Numbered from the stretch's first letter, positions 34,707 to 43,314 are shown. The stretch is DNA of 64,000 nt from Sphingomonas chungangi (GCF_013778325.1 NZ_JACEIB010000002.1:113170-177169); one strand, 5' to 3'. Notes: generated by a model not told the origin, from the sequence alone. Made by a program: numbers and translations.

Positions 34707-34967
34707 TCAGTCGAACAGGCTCTTCAGCGAATCGAGCAGCCCCAGCGGCTTGCCAGTGCCGTATTTCTCCGGATCGCAGCGGCGCAGCCGGGTGATCTCC
34801 CTCAGCGTCAACCTGTAGCGATAGCGATCGGCGTCCGTCACCAACTCCCGGTTGAGCTTGGCGCGCATCACCTCTTCAGCCTCGTCGCCATGATCGCGGA
34901 TCATCCAGCGCGCCTGATCGCGCGCACGGCTCTCCACGTGGATATCGACTCCCCTGGGCCTGAACAT
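34707..34967 (-). CDS. Small charged hypothetical protein
   Basis: 86-residue, strongly charged protein (MFRPRGVDIHVESRARDQAR onward) with no signal or membrane helix. The ATG at 34967 has AAGGGAAG just upstream. A longer frame upstream adds about 90 residues of uncertain value and is not used. It may be helical, with REITRLRRCDPEKYG near the end. Family not recognised. Confidence 0.65.
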   Translation of the reverse strand: MFRPRGVDIHVESRARDQARWMIRDHGDEAEEVMRAKLNRELVTDADRYRYRLTLREITRLRRCDPEKYGTGKPLGLLDSLKSLFD

Positions 34968-35150
34968 CTTCCCTTTATCCGTACGCAACACACCTGGACG
35001 CTTCACATAACCATCACGAACCGGCGAAGAAAAGGCCCCATCTGGTCGAATGCGACCAATTCCCCGGGCGCCGGTCAATCGATAGCGGCTTAACGGTATG
35101 GAAAGCTTCCACACATACCAGAATGGACCCAAATAGCGCGGTGACCCAGG

Positions 35151-37490
35151 ATGCTCTACGCCCCGGCCAGGAAGTCCAAGAAACGCAGCCTCGTCCAGGG
35201 GAATGAGGGGGCGCCGCTCGTCGAGGAGACGATGGCGCCGCACGCGCAGCTGCGTGCCATCCGGATCGAGGCGCTGGCGCAGTTCGCGTCGCTGCTTGCC
35301 GGTGCCGTGGTATTAAGCTGTTTCGTGCTGGCCGCGATCCTTTTCGGCCGGATCGAGACCTCCCACGTCGTCGCCTGGTCGCTGCTGGTGATCGCGAGCA
35401 GCTGGATCATGGTGCGCCGGCTCGAGAACAACGCGCTGCTCTACGTCCGGCGCGAGCCTCCGAAACGCACCGTGATCGAGGCGGCCGTGCTGATCGGCCT
35501 CGTCGCCGGCGCCTGGGCTGCGATCCCCGTCGCCGTCTATCGCGGCCAGCCCGAGGATATCCAGACCGTGCTGGTCGGCGCGATCTGCGCGATGATGTGC
35601 GGCGCGCTCGCGATCGCGGCGGTGCCGGAGGCGGCGATCATCTGGGCCGGCATCTTGGCGGGCGGGCTCGGCATCGCGCTGCACCTGGACGGCGACAAAT
35701 TCTCGCTGCCGCTGAGCCTGCTGGTTCTGTTCCATTTCGGATTCATCTTCGCGGTGATCCGCCGCAACGCGACTTTGCTGCTCGACCGCGCCGAGCGCGA
35801 GGCGCGACAGCAGGTCGATGTCGAGGCAGCGGCGCGGCTGATGCGGGAATATGAGGAGCGCGGCACCAGCTGTCTGTGGCAGACCGACGCCTCGCACATC
35901 CTCACCTACGCCACCCCCAGCATCGCCGCCTTGCTCGGCCGCCCGCTCAACCGGCTGGTCGGCTCCGCCCTGCCCGCGCTGATCGGCGGCAGCGGCGCGC
36001 TCGGGCAGGCGATGCTCGGACGCGCCGCGTTCGGCGGCATCGAGGTGGAGTTCGGCGAGGGCCGCAACCGCCGCTCGGTCGCCTTCTCCGGCACGCCGAT
36101 CGTCGATTCGGCCGGCGGCTTCCTCGGCTTCCGCGGCAGCTGCTCGGACGTCACCGAGACGCGCAGCTCGGAGCGACGTCTGCGCCAGCTTGCCAGCCTC
36201 GACGTGCTGACCGAGCTGCCCAATCGCATGCGTATGCGCGAGCTGCTGGGCGAGGCGCTGCTGTCGGCCCGCGCCTCGGGCCGGCCCTGCGGGATGCTGC
36301 TGCTCGATCTCGACGGCTTCAAGCCGGTCAACGACACGTTCGGCCATCCCAAGGGCGATGCCGTGCTCAAGACGGTCGCGCAGCGGCTGAGCGCACAGAT
36401 CGGCAATCACGGCATCGTCGGACGCCTCGGCGGCGACGAGTTCGGGATCGTTCTGCACGATGCGCAGAACCGCAAGGCGGTGAACGAGCTGGCCGACACG
36501 CTGATCGCGCAGATCTCCGAGCCCTATGTACTGGACGGCGTGTCGGTACGCATCGGCGTCTCGATCGGCGGTGCCTTCGGGCCGGTGGACGGCGATACGG
36601 TCGACGATCTGGTCAAGAAGGCCGATCTCGCGCTCTACGAGGCGAAGGCGGCGGGTCGCGGCACTTATCGCCAGTTCGAGCGCAGCATGCAGACCGAAGC
36701 CGAGAACCGGCTGCGGCTGGAGCATGACCTGCGCCTCGCGCTGCAGCTCAACCAGTTCCGCCTCTATTACCAGCCGCTGATCGACGCCCAGACCCAGGAG
36801 GTGAAGGGCTTCGAGGCGCTGATCCGCTGGCAGCACCCGGTGCGCGGCTTCGTCAGCCCGGCCGAGTTCGTGCCGCTGGCCGAGGAGATCGGCCTGATCC
36901 ACGAAATGGGCGAATGGGTGGCGCGCACCGCGATCCGCGACTGCGCCCAATGGCCCTCGCCCATCAGCGTCGCGGTCAACCTCTCGCCGATCCAGCTCGG
37001 TTCGCCGGGCCTGCCCGCGATGATCTCCGACGCGCTGACTCGCGCCAAGCTGCCCGCCAACCGGCTGGAGCTGGAGGTCACCGAAAGCGTGTTCCTGCAG
37101 GATACCGAAGGCTCGCTCGACGTGCTGCGCCGCCTGCGCGCGCTCGGCGTGCGGATCGCACTGGACGATTTCGGCACCGGCTATTCATCGCTCGGCTATC
37201 TCAACCGCACCATCTTCAACAAGCTGAAGATCGACGGCAGCTTCGTGCGCGGCGCGGCGACGCGATCCGAGACGGTGTCGATCATCCAGGCGATCGTGAC
37301 GCTCGCCAACTGCTTCGGCATGACGATCACCGCCGAGGGCGTCGAGACGCAGGACGACTGGCGCCGCATGGCCGAGCTCGGCTGCCATCAGATGCAGGGC
37401 TATCTGTTCGGTCGCCCGGTTCCGTTCGAGCGTGCCACCGAGCTGGTCGGCACGCACTGGAGCGAGGCTCGCCGACTCGCCTCCGCCTGA
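35151..37490 (+). CDS. Membrane PAS-GGDEF-EAL cyclic-di-GMP enzyme
   Basis: 779-residue protein. The membrane region (about 40-215) has about five helices, followed by a short PAS-like domain (about 235-330), a GGDEF domain (about 345-500) with an intact GGDEF at 427-431, and an EAL domain (about 520-770) with EAL at 555-557 and DDFGTGYSSL. Both catalytic signatures are intact, so synthesis and breakdown of c-di-GMP are both possible. The ATG at 35151 is the first in frame; an alternative ATG at 35232 lies close to a GAGGAG. A PilZ c-di-GMP receptor gene is 3 kb downstream. Confidence 0.93.
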   Translation: MLYAPARKSKKRSLVQGNEGAPLVEETMAPHAQLRAIRIEALAQFASLLAGAVVLSCFVLAAILFGRIETSHVVAWSLLVIASSWIMVRRLENNALLYVRREPPKRTVIEAAVLIGLVAGAWAAIPVAVYRGQPEDIQTVLVGAICAMMCGALAIAAVPEAAIIWAGILAGGLGIALHLDGDKFSLPLSLLVLFHFGFIFAVIRRNATLLLDRAEREARQQVDVEAAARLMREYEERGTSCLWQTDASHILTYATPSIAALLGRPLNRLVGSALPALIGGSGALGQAMLGRAAFGGIEVEFGEGRNRRSVAFSGTPIVDSAGGFLGFRGSCSDVTETRSSERRLRQLASLDVLTELPNRMRMRELLGEALLSARASGRPCGMLLLDLDGFKPVNDTFGHPKGDAVLKTVAQRLSAQIGNHGIVGRLGGDEFGIVLHDAQNRKAVNELADTLIAQISEPYVLDGVSVRIGVSIGGAFGPVDGDTVDDLVKKADLALYEAKAAGRGTYRQFERSMQTEAENRLRLEHDLRLALQLNQFRLYYQPLIDAQTQEVKGFEALIRWQHPVRGFVSPAEFVPLAEEIGLIHEMGEWVARTAIRDCAQWPSPISVAVNLSPIQLGSPGLPAMISDALTRAKLPANRLELEVTESVFLQDTEGSLDVLRRLRALGVRIALDDFGTGYSSLGYLNRTIFNKLKIDGSFVRGAATRSETVSIIQAIVTLANCFGMTITAEGVETQDDWRRMAELGCHQMQGYLFGRPVPFERATELVGTHWSEARRLASA

Positions 37491-37558
37491 TACAAGGGTT
37501 GCGGCCCAGTCCCGCCCGGGGCTAGGCAAGTAACAATTGATATCGGTTGGGAGAGTCC

Positions 37559-38581
37559 ATGAAACTCGCATCGCTGAAGGGTGGCCGCGACGGCCGCCTC
37601 GTCGTCGTGTCGGACGATCTCCACTTCTGCGCGGACGCGACTCACATCGCGCCGACGCTGCAGGCCGCGCTCGACGACTGGGAGCATGCCGAGCCCGAGC
37701 TGCGCAACCTCGCGACCGATCTGCAGCACGAGGTCATCCCGATGCTGCGTTTCCGCGAGCACAATGCTGCGTCTCCCCTGCCCCGTGCCTTCCAGTGGGC
37801 GGACGGATCGGCCTATGTGAACCATGTCGAGCTGGTCCGCCGCGCGCGCGGTGCCGAGCTGCCGGAAAGCTTCTGGACCGATCCGCTAATGTACCAAGGC
37901 GGCTCCGACGGCTTCCTCAGCCCTCGCGATCCGATCCCGCTGGCCGACGAAGCCTGGGGCTGCGACATGGAGGGCGAGGTCGCGGTGATCGTCGGCGACG
38001 TACCGCAAGGCGCGAGCCGCGACGAGGCGCTGGCGGCGATCCGGCTGGTCTGCCTCGTCAACGACGTATCGCTGCGCAACCTGATCCCGGGCGAACTCGC
38101 AAAGGGATTCGGCTTCTTCCAGTCCAAGCCTGCTTCCGCGCTGTCGCCGGTAGCGGTGACGCCTGATGCGCTGGGCGAGGCTTGGAAGGACGGCAAGCTC
38201 CATTTGCCGCTCCTGGTCAGCCTCAACGGCGCGGATTTCGGCAAGGCCGATGCGGGCGTCGACATGACCTTCGATTTCGGCACGCTGGTGGCGCATGCCG
38301 CGAAGACCCGCGCACTATCCGCCGGTACTATCATCGGATCGGGCACCGTCTCGAACCGCGACGCGGACGGCGGGCCCGGCAAGCCGGTAAAGGACGGCGG
38401 GCTCGGCTACAGCTGCATCGCCGAGGTGCGGATGATCGAGACGATCCGCGACGGCCAGCCCTCGACGCCGTTCATGAAGGGGGGCGACGTGGTGCGGATC
38501 GAGATGAAGGACGCGCACGGCCACTCGATCTTCGGCGCCATCGAGCAGGAGGTGGGCTCGCAGGAGGCGGGCGGCGCCTAG
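37559..38581 (+). CDS. Fumarylacetoacetate hydrolase family protein
   Basis: 340-residue cytosolic protein of the FAH superfamily, which cleaves or decarboxylates beta-diketo or related acids in aromatic degradation. The catalytic region includes YQGGSDGFLSP and CDMEGEVAVIVGD with the Glu ligands, NDVSLRNLI and FGFFQSKPASALSP, and ends with GDVVRIEMKD. The closest type is the bacterial FAH-like protein of about 330 residues; a tyrosine-degradation role is plausible. GGGAGAG precedes the ATG. It overlaps the convergent DUF1465 gene by four bases. Confidence 0.88.
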   Translation: MKLASLKGGRDGRLVVVSDDLHFCADATHIAPTLQAALDDWEHAEPELRNLATDLQHEVIPMLRFREHNAASPLPRAFQWADGSAYVNHVELVRRARGAELPESFWTDPLMYQGGSDGFLSPRDPIPLADEAWGCDMEGEVAVIVGDVPQGASRDEALAAIRLVCLVNDVSLRNLIPGELAKGFGFFQSKPASALSPVAVTPDALGEAWKDGKLHLPLLVSLNGADFGKADAGVDMTFDFGTLVAHAAKTRALSAGTIIGSGTVSNRDADGGPGKPVKDGGLGYSCIAEVRMIETIRDGQPSTPFMKGGDVVRIEMKDAHGHSIFGAIEQEVGSQEAGGA

Positions 38582-39033
38582 AACGCCGCCTGCAGCCGCT
38601 CCATCAGCCCCTGCGCGGGGCTGAACGGGCGCATCGGCCGCGCCATCTCGCGATCGAGCCGCTCGACGCGGCTGTAGAGATCGCTGGCTGCGGCGACGAT
38701 CTGGCGCGCTGTCTCGGGAAGCGCCGCGACGATCTCCGGATCGTGGCCCTGCGAACGGCCCAGCCGGCGCTCGGGCGCGGCGGCCTGCTTCTCGCTGATC
38801 TCGCCGGCATCGACCGCGCGGCGGGTGAGCAGCCAGGCGATGATGTGCATCAGCCGCGTCGTCACACGCAGAGACTCGCAGGAGAAGCCGATGCGGTGGA
38901 GCGCCGGCAGCGCATCGCGCTCCTCGCGCCCGTTGACGTCGAAATAGCTGCGCGCCTCGTCGGCGAGGATCATCGCCTCGATATAGAGCGCGTCGACCAG
39001 CTTGCGGTTCAGGGCGAGGGGTGCGGTCATCAT
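38578..39033 (-). CDS. DUF1465 family protein
   Basis: 151-residue cytosolic, mostly helical protein matching alphaproteobacterial DUF1465 (MTAPLALNRKLVDALYIEAM, YFDVNGREERDALPA, SLRVTTRLMHIIAWLLTRRA). Some relatives are linked to cell-cycle regulation; function here is unknown. Two consecutive ATG codons occur at 39033 and 39030, and no clear ribosome site chooses between them. Confidence 0.85.
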   Translation of the reverse strand: MMTAPLALNRKLVDALYIEAMILADEARSYFDVNGREERDALPALHRIGFSCESLRVTTRLMHIIAWLLTRRAVDAGEISEKQAAAPERRLGRSQGHDPEIVAALPETARQIVAAASDLYSRVERLDREMARPMRPFSPAQGLMERLQAAF

Positions 39034-39178
39034 GCGGAGGACGCTGCCACGCCCGGCTGCCGGGCTGAACGGCCTCGTGCGCGCCACCGTCCCATCCCTG
39101 CACAGCCCTTGAAAGCCGATCGGCGTCCACCATCTCATGCGCGTCGAAGCGTCGCCCGGACGGGGGCGCGGGAGACAG

Positions 39179-39238
39179 GCCCGGCGGGTTGCTCGCGGGC
39201 TTCACATCAACGGTCGTTCGCTTTGAAAGGAAAGACCC
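39179..39238 (+). promoter_or_regulatory. Probable ROSE-type RNA thermometer before hsp20
   Basis: The last 60 bases before the hsp20 ATG hold two hairpins. The second (39212-39237) pairs GGTC with GACC and places TCGCT (39218-39222), which fits the UYGCU signature of ROSE elements, opposite the ribosome-binding AAAGGA at 39226-39231. An upstream hairpin pairs GCCCG (39179-39183) with CGGGC (39196-39200). ROSE elements mask the ribosome site at low temperature and melt on heating. Confidence 0.68.
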
Positions 39239-39700
39239 ATGCGTACCCTCGATTTCGCGCCTCTGCTGCGCTCTTCCATCGGCTTCGAGAATCTCAACCG
39301 GCTCGTCGATTTCGCCACCCGTGGCGAGGGCGACGCCTATCCGCCCTACAATATCGAGAAGCTCGCCGAGGACGCCTATCGCATCTCCATGGCCGTCGCC
39401 GGCTTCGGCCGTGACGAACTCGAGCTCACCGTGCAGGACAATGTCCTGATCGTGATCGGCAAGGCCGAGCCGAAGGCCGAGGATGCCGAGCGTCAGTTCC
39501 TCCATCGTGGCATCGCCAAGCGCGCCTTCGAGCGCCGCTTCCAGCTGGCCGACACGATCAAGGTTACGGGCGCCGGCTATGCTGACGGCCTGCTCAACAT
39601 CGAGCTGAAGCGCGAGGTGCCCGAGCACAAGAAGCCGCGCCGCATCGCGATCGACGATGTTGCCGTCGAAGGCGAGGCGCAGGTGCTCGCCGCGGCGTAA
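39239..39700 (+). CDS. Small heat-shock protein Hsp20 (IbpA-like)
   Basis: 153-residue ATP-independent holdase chaperone. The N-terminal arm MRTLDFAPLLRSSIGFENLN is that of the IbpA/HspH class in alphaproteobacteria. The alpha-crystallin domain (about 37-130) carries AYRISMAVAGF, VIGKAEPKA and AFERRFQLAD, and the tail KKPRRIAIDD includes the IxI-type docking motif. The preceding leader looks like a ROSE thermometer, so translation is probably heat-induced. A strong terminator follows. Confidence 0.94.
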   Translation: MRTLDFAPLLRSSIGFENLNRLVDFATRGEGDAYPPYNIEKLAEDAYRISMAVAGFGRDELELTVQDNVLIVIGKAEPKAEDAERQFLHRGIAKRAFERRFQLADTIKVTGAGYADGLLNIELKREVPEHKKPRRIAIDDVAVEGEAQVLAAA

Positions 39701-39727
39701 CAAGGCACGACTGCAAGGCAGTCGGGA

Positions 39728-39760
39728 GGCCGGTCCGGTTCGCCGGGCCGGCCTTTTCCT
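39728..39760 (+). terminator. Rho-independent terminator of hsp20
   Basis: An 11-bp GC-rich stem (39728-39738 and 39743-39753, one G-T pair) capped by a TTCG tetraloop and followed by TTTTCCT. It is located 28 bases after the hsp20 stop. Confidence 0.92.
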
Positions 39761-39787
39761 TTCTCCCTGAAAGGGAGGGGGAGCGCG

Positions 39788-39985
39788 TTACGCGATGATG
39801 TCCGGAATAAGCTGGTCCCCGAGCTGCATGATCTCGTCCTTGATCGCAAGCTTGCGGCGCTTGAGCCGGGCGATCTGGAACTCGTCGCGCTGGGGCATGG
39901 AGGCGAGCGCGACGATCGCCGCGTCGAGATCGCGGTGCTCGGTGCGCAGATGCGCGAGCCTGCGGCCGATATCATCGGCGTCCAT
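39788..39985 (-). CDS. DUF465 (YdcH-type) small protein
   Basis: 65-residue helical-hairpin protein, MDADDIGRRLAHLRTEHRDL followed by a second helix ending in LKRRKLAIKDEIMQL, the DUF465/YdcH family pattern. Function is unknown. The ATG at 39985 begins the family region; a longer upstream reading adds no conserved sequence. A second member is encoded divergently 227 bases away. Confidence 0.88.
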   Translation of the reverse strand: MDADDIGRRLAHLRTEHRDLDAAIVALASMPQRDEFQIARLKRRKLAIKDEIMQLGDQLIPDIIA

Positions 39986-40212
39986 GCCAGCCTGTTCCCT
40001 GTCCGTCGCGGGCCGGACAGCCCGCAGGTTCGGTAAAGCGATGCCTGTTGCGCCGTCCCCGCGCAAGCCCGGATTCGGGCCTGCCTTCGGACTGTCAACG
40101 GACTGTCGCATTTCATGGGGCGGCACATCGATTTCGCGCTTTGTTCACGCGACACGACTGGCGAATCGTGATCTACTGGAATGTGCTGACCAAACCAAGG
40201 AGGACCTATCCT

Positions 40213-40365
40213 ATGGACAATCATTCCAGCGCTTTGGTTACTCGTCACGCGGGCCTCGATGCCCGCATCGCGGACGAATCGCGCCGGCCCTCGCCGGATG
40301 CCATCGTCATCGCCAGCCTCAAGAAACAGAAGCTGAAGATCAAGGAAGCCCTGGCGAGGCTTTAA
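40213..40365 (+). CDS. Second DUF465 (YdcH-type) small protein
   Basis: 50-residue protein with the DUF465 signature HAGLDARIADESRRPSPDA and SLKKQKLKIKEALARL. AAGGAGG is well placed before the ATG at 40213, so the longer in-frame reading is rejected. It is the divergent partner of the 39788-39985 gene, so the two paralogues share an upstream region. Function is unknown. Confidence 0.88.
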   Translation: MDNHSSALVTRHAGLDARIADESRRPSPDAIVIASLKKQKLKIKEALARL

Positions 40366-40425
40366 ACCCTATCGCGGTCCGCTCGCGCCAACGGTGCGGC
40401 GGGCCGCCATTACCCTAAAGCGAGA

Positions 40426-40827
40426 TCAGCCGCGCGTTTCGGGCTTCAGGCCTGGGCGACGATATTTCTGGGTGACCGGGCGGAACAGCTCGTCGGGCTT
40501 GCCGGACTTGGTCTTGCGCGCGCGCGCCTTGTCGATCGGATGATCGAAGGCGACGCCGATGCGTCCCGCCTCGGCCCAGGCGACCGAGCCGGCAACCTCG
40601 CCGACATTCTCGATCGCGACCTCGATCCGCATGCCGGGGCGATAATCGTCCGGCGCATCGGCCATCAGGCCGCCCGAGGACACGTTGCGCACCCGGACGG
40701 AGACACCTTCGCCCGGCTGGCCTTCCAGCTTGATCCGGGCAAGCACGAACAGACTGTCGCGCTGGTCGCGACGCTGCGATTCCGCGTTGCCTTCCGGCGT
40801 ATGGCTACCGATCGGAGTCTCTTCCAC
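40426..40827 (-). CDS. PilZ-domain protein
   Basis: 133-residue cytosolic protein, almost entirely one PilZ domain (about 20-105). The N-terminal RRDQRDSLFVLARI and VRNVSSGGLMADAP stretches correspond to the c-di-GMP binding motifs (RxxxR and D/NxSxxG). It could act as a c-di-GMP receptor for the nearby GGDEF/EAL proteins; the output is unknown. Confidence 0.88.
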   Translation of the reverse strand: MEETPIGSHTPEGNAESQRRDQRDSLFVLARIKLEGQPGEGVSVRVRNVSSGGLMADAPDDYRPGMRIEVAIENVGEVAGSVAWAEAGRIGVAFDHPIDKARARKTKSGKPDELFRPVTQKYRRPGLKPETRG

Positions 40828-40912
40828 CTTAGTCCAGTCCCACGATGTCGAGGGCTCAAGCCCGACGCCTTTCCAGAAAGCTCATTCTAACCGGCCAACA
40901 GTCGCCAAAGCC

Positions 40913-41371
40913 TTAATCGTCGCGCGAGATCTTCTCGTTGCGCTCGTGCCGTTCCTGCGCTTCTACCGTCATCGTCGCGATCGGTCGCGCCTCGAGCCGG
41001 GCGAGCGAGATCGGCTCGCCGGTCACCTCACAATAGCCGTACTCGCCCTCGTCGATGCGACGCAGCGCGGCATCGATCTTGGAGATCAGCTTGCGCTGGC
41101 GATCGCGGGTGCGCAGCTCGATCGACCAATCGGTCTCGCTCGATGCGCGATCGGTGATGTCGGGCTCGCGCAGCGAATCCGTCTGGAGCTGGGCGAGGGT
41201 CCCCTTGGCCTCTTCCAGGATCGAATCCTTCCACTGCAGCAGCTTGCGACGGAAATAAGCCTGCTGACGCGGCCCCATGAAGGGCTCGTCGGCCGTAGGT
41301 CGATAATCGTCGGGAAGCGAAGGCAAACCCGTCGCCCGCTCCCCACCCAGCGTGTCCACCGCCGTCGCCAT
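40913..41371 (-). CDS. dksA: RNA polymerase-binding transcription factor DksA (zinc-less type)
   Basis: 152-residue cytosolic regulator acting with ppGpp in the secondary channel of RNA polymerase to adjust rRNA and amino-acid gene transcription. The coiled-coil (about 35-110) and the C-terminal region GEYGYCEVTGEPISLARLEA are clear. Of four zinc-ligand positions in the E. coli protein only Cys114 remains; the others read Thr117, Thr and Ala. This matches the zinc-free alphaproteobacterial type. Loss of zinc should make it insensitive to oxidative release of the metal. Confidence 0.92.
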   Translation of the reverse strand: MATAVDTLGGERATGLPSLPDDYRPTADEPFMGPRQQAYFRRKLLQWKDSILEEAKGTLAQLQTDSLREPDITDRASSETDWSIELRTRDRQRKLISKIDAALRRIDEGEYGYCEVTGEPISLARLEARPIATMTVEAQERHERNEKISRDD

Positions 41372-41766
41372 GCAACTCTCCGCTCCGTAAAGGAGCCGCG
41401 ATCAGGCCGCCGGACGCCTGCACCACGATGCTCCTGTCCCCGGAGCGGGCCTATACTCGGCGGATTCCCCGTGCACAAGCGGCCCCGATGCCGCTATGTG
41501 CCTTTGCAGAACGGGAATGTCGGCCGGTGCGGCAGCGGCGCCACGCCGCCCGGAGCGCATCTCTGGCACAAAACGGGACATATACGGGCCAAAGCCGCGA
41601 AACCTTCTCTTTTCAACGGCGTCCGGACAGGCGAGAGAGACTGCCTGGGTTTGCGATTAACGGTTTCGCATTGCTTAGCGGTTAGTCGAAACGTGTTGCA
41701 TATTCGGGTGTGGCAACAGGCAGGGTGCGGCCAACGCGTCCGTTGATGAGGGGCAGAGACAGAGCG
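41372..41766. other. Gene-free interval between dksA and a repeat protein
   Basis: 395 bases between divergent genes. It holds the dksA 5' region (41372-41450) and, near 41650-41720, a more AT-rich stretch that probably contains the promoter of the gene at 41767. I see no RNA gene, terminator or palindrome worth naming. Confidence 0.55.
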
Positions 41767-42561
41767 ATGTCGGTACGGATGGCCATCGCCAAATTGTGCG
41801 CCTGCGCTTGCGGCGGCGCCGTCATCGGCGGCGGCGCGGTGCATTACGCCGAGCGTCCCCCAGTCAACCGGGTGCTGATGAAGAAGAAGGCGGTAGCGGT
41901 CCGCAAGCCGGTCTACCGACAGGTCGCGGTCCGTCAGGCCAAGCGCACCGTCACCACCACGACCACTTGCACCCCCGGCACGGTTACCTTGGCCCAGGCG
42001 GCGCCCGCGGCTCCGTTCGAGGCACCGTCCTATGGCGGCGGCGCGGTGGCTCCGGCGGTCCTCGGCGGCGGCGGCTTCGGCGGGGGCGGCTTCTTCGGCG
42101 GCGGCTTCTGGGGCGGCGGCGGCGGCGGCTCGGGCGGCTGGTTCATTTCCTCGACATCGTCGTCGTCGAGCTCGACGAGCGGCAGCGTGACATCCACCAC
42201 GGGCGGTCAGGTCACCACGACCGGTAGTGTCACCTCCACCGGCAGCGTGACATCGACGGGCAGTGTTACATCGACGGGCAGCGTCACCACCACGGGCAGC
42301 GTGACGACCACCGGCAGCGTCACCTCGACCGGAAGCGTGACGACCACGGGCAGCGTCACAACCACCGGCAGTGTGACCACCACCGGCAGCGTCACGACGA
42401 CGGGTAGCGTCACCACCACTGGCGGCATCACGACCACCGGCGGCCATACGACCACGGGCGGTCACGACGTCCCGGCTCCGCCGATGCTGCTGCTGTTCGG
42501 CGGCGCGGCGGCGGCGCTGATCGCGCGGCGCAAGCTCGCGAAGCCCGCAACCGCAAGCTGA
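41767..42561 (+). CDS. Gly/Thr/Ser-repeat protein with PEP-CTERM-like end
   Basis: 264-residue low-complexity protein. A hydrophobic N-terminus (AIAKLCACACGGAVIGGGAV) is followed by a basic stretch, a Gly-rich part (about 95-130), a Ser run, eleven tandem GSVT(S/T)T units and a tail VPAPPMLLLFGGAAAALIAR RK. The Pro-rich motif, hydrophobic helix and basic end resemble PEP-CTERM sorting signals with a VPAP variant. An exported, surface-associated and possibly glycosylated protein is likely. The start at 41767 is the best available but has only a weak ribosome site. Confidence 0.75.
   Translation: MSVRMAIAKLCACACGGAVIGGGAVHYAERPPVNRVLMKKKAVAVRKPVYRQVAVRQAKRTVTTTTTCTPGTVTLAQAAPAAPFEAPSYGGGAVAPAVLGGGGFGGGGFFGGGFWGGGGGGSGGWFISSTSSSSSSTSGSVTSTTGGQVTTTGSVTSTGSVTSTGSVTSTGSVTTTGSVTTTGSVTSTGSVTTTGSVTTTGSVTTTGSVTTTGSVTTTGGITTTGGHTTTGGHDVPAPPMLLLFGGAAAALIARRKLAKPATAS
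42223..42420 (+). repeat. Eleven 18-base tandem repeats
   Basis: Eleven units of 18 bases, each coding GSVTST or GSVTTT, end to end over 198 bases. Differences are mostly at third codon positions and one Ser/Thr choice. Unit gain or loss would keep the frame. Confidence 0.93.
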
Positions 42562-42581
42562 GCGGATCGGTCAGGCAGGAG

Positions 42582-42626
42582 AAAAAGGCCCGCGACGCGA
42601 TGTGCGTCGCGGGCCTTTCCGTTTTT
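42582..42626. terminator. Bidirectional terminator between convergent genes
   Basis: A perfect 12-bp stem (42587-42598 and 42604-42615) with a GATGT loop, a T-rich tail on the plus strand and an AAAAA run on the other side giving a T-run on the minus strand. It can serve both the repeat protein and the convergent gene ending at 42655. Confidence 0.9.
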
Positions 42627-42654
42627 AGGCCAATCTGTTCAGGCCGGGCCGGCG

Positions 42655-43314
42655 TTACTTGCCCGCGCCGCCCGCGCCGCTGGCCGGCTTGCTGGCACCG
42701 GCCGCCGCACCGAGCTGCTGCGCGGTCATGGCGATCTTCAGGCCGCCATTGTCACCCGCCGCGAAGGCGGTGACGGGAAGACGCACCTTGGTACCGCTGG
42801 CGAGCTGCACGGTCGCGAACTGGCCATCGACAGCCGCCACGGTGCCGACCGAGCCACCCTGCATGTCAGCCACCGCCGCGCCCTGCGCGACGGTCGGCTT
42901 CGCCGGGGTTGCCGCGGTGGTCGCAGCCGCCGTCTGCGCCGGAGCAGCGGCCTGCGCCGCCGCCGCGTCGATCTGCGCTGCCGTCATCGCGATCACCGGG
43001 CCGTTCGGGCCCATCGCGAAGCTGGTCTTGGGCAGGCGGACCTTGCTCTTGCTCGTCGCCAGCACGGCATAGTCGCCGTCGATGCTGTCGATCGTGCCGA
43101 CCGAGCCGCCCGACGTGTCGAGCACCTTGGCGCCTGCGGCGAGCGTACCGGAGGCCGCCGGTGTGGGCGTCGCGGCGCCGGCCGGGCCGGCGGCGGGAGT
43201 GGCGGAGGAGGCAGGCCCCGCAGGCGGGGTCGCCGCAGGTGTCGCCTGTGCCAGCGCCATCGCCGGAATCATCGCGCTCGCCCCCACGAACAGCCCCGTC
43301 TTGATCAACTTCAT
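42655..43314 (-). CDS. Exported protein with two internal repeats
   Basis: 219-residue protein with a clear signal peptide (MKLIKTGLFVGASAMIPAMA, cleavage near ALAQ). An Ala/Pro linker joins two homologous blocks of about 55 residues (about 57-115 and 147-205) with the shared pattern GGSVGTI..DG, KVRLP and GPNG/GDNGG..IAMTAAQ. Each looks like a small beta-barrel similar to KOW/PRC-type folds. GGAGGG precedes the ATG at 43314. Function unknown. Confidence 0.8.
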   Translation of the reverse strand: MKLIKTGLFVGASAMIPAMALAQATPAATPPAGPASSATPAAGPAGAATPTPAASGTLAAGAKVLDTSGGSVGTIDSIDGDYAVLATSKSKVRLPKTSFAMGPNGPVIAMTAAQIDAAAAQAAAPAQTAAATTAATPAKPTVAQGAAVADMQGGSVGTVAAVDGQFATVQLASGTKVRLPVTAFAAGDNGGLKIAMTAQQLGAAAGASKPASGAGGAGK

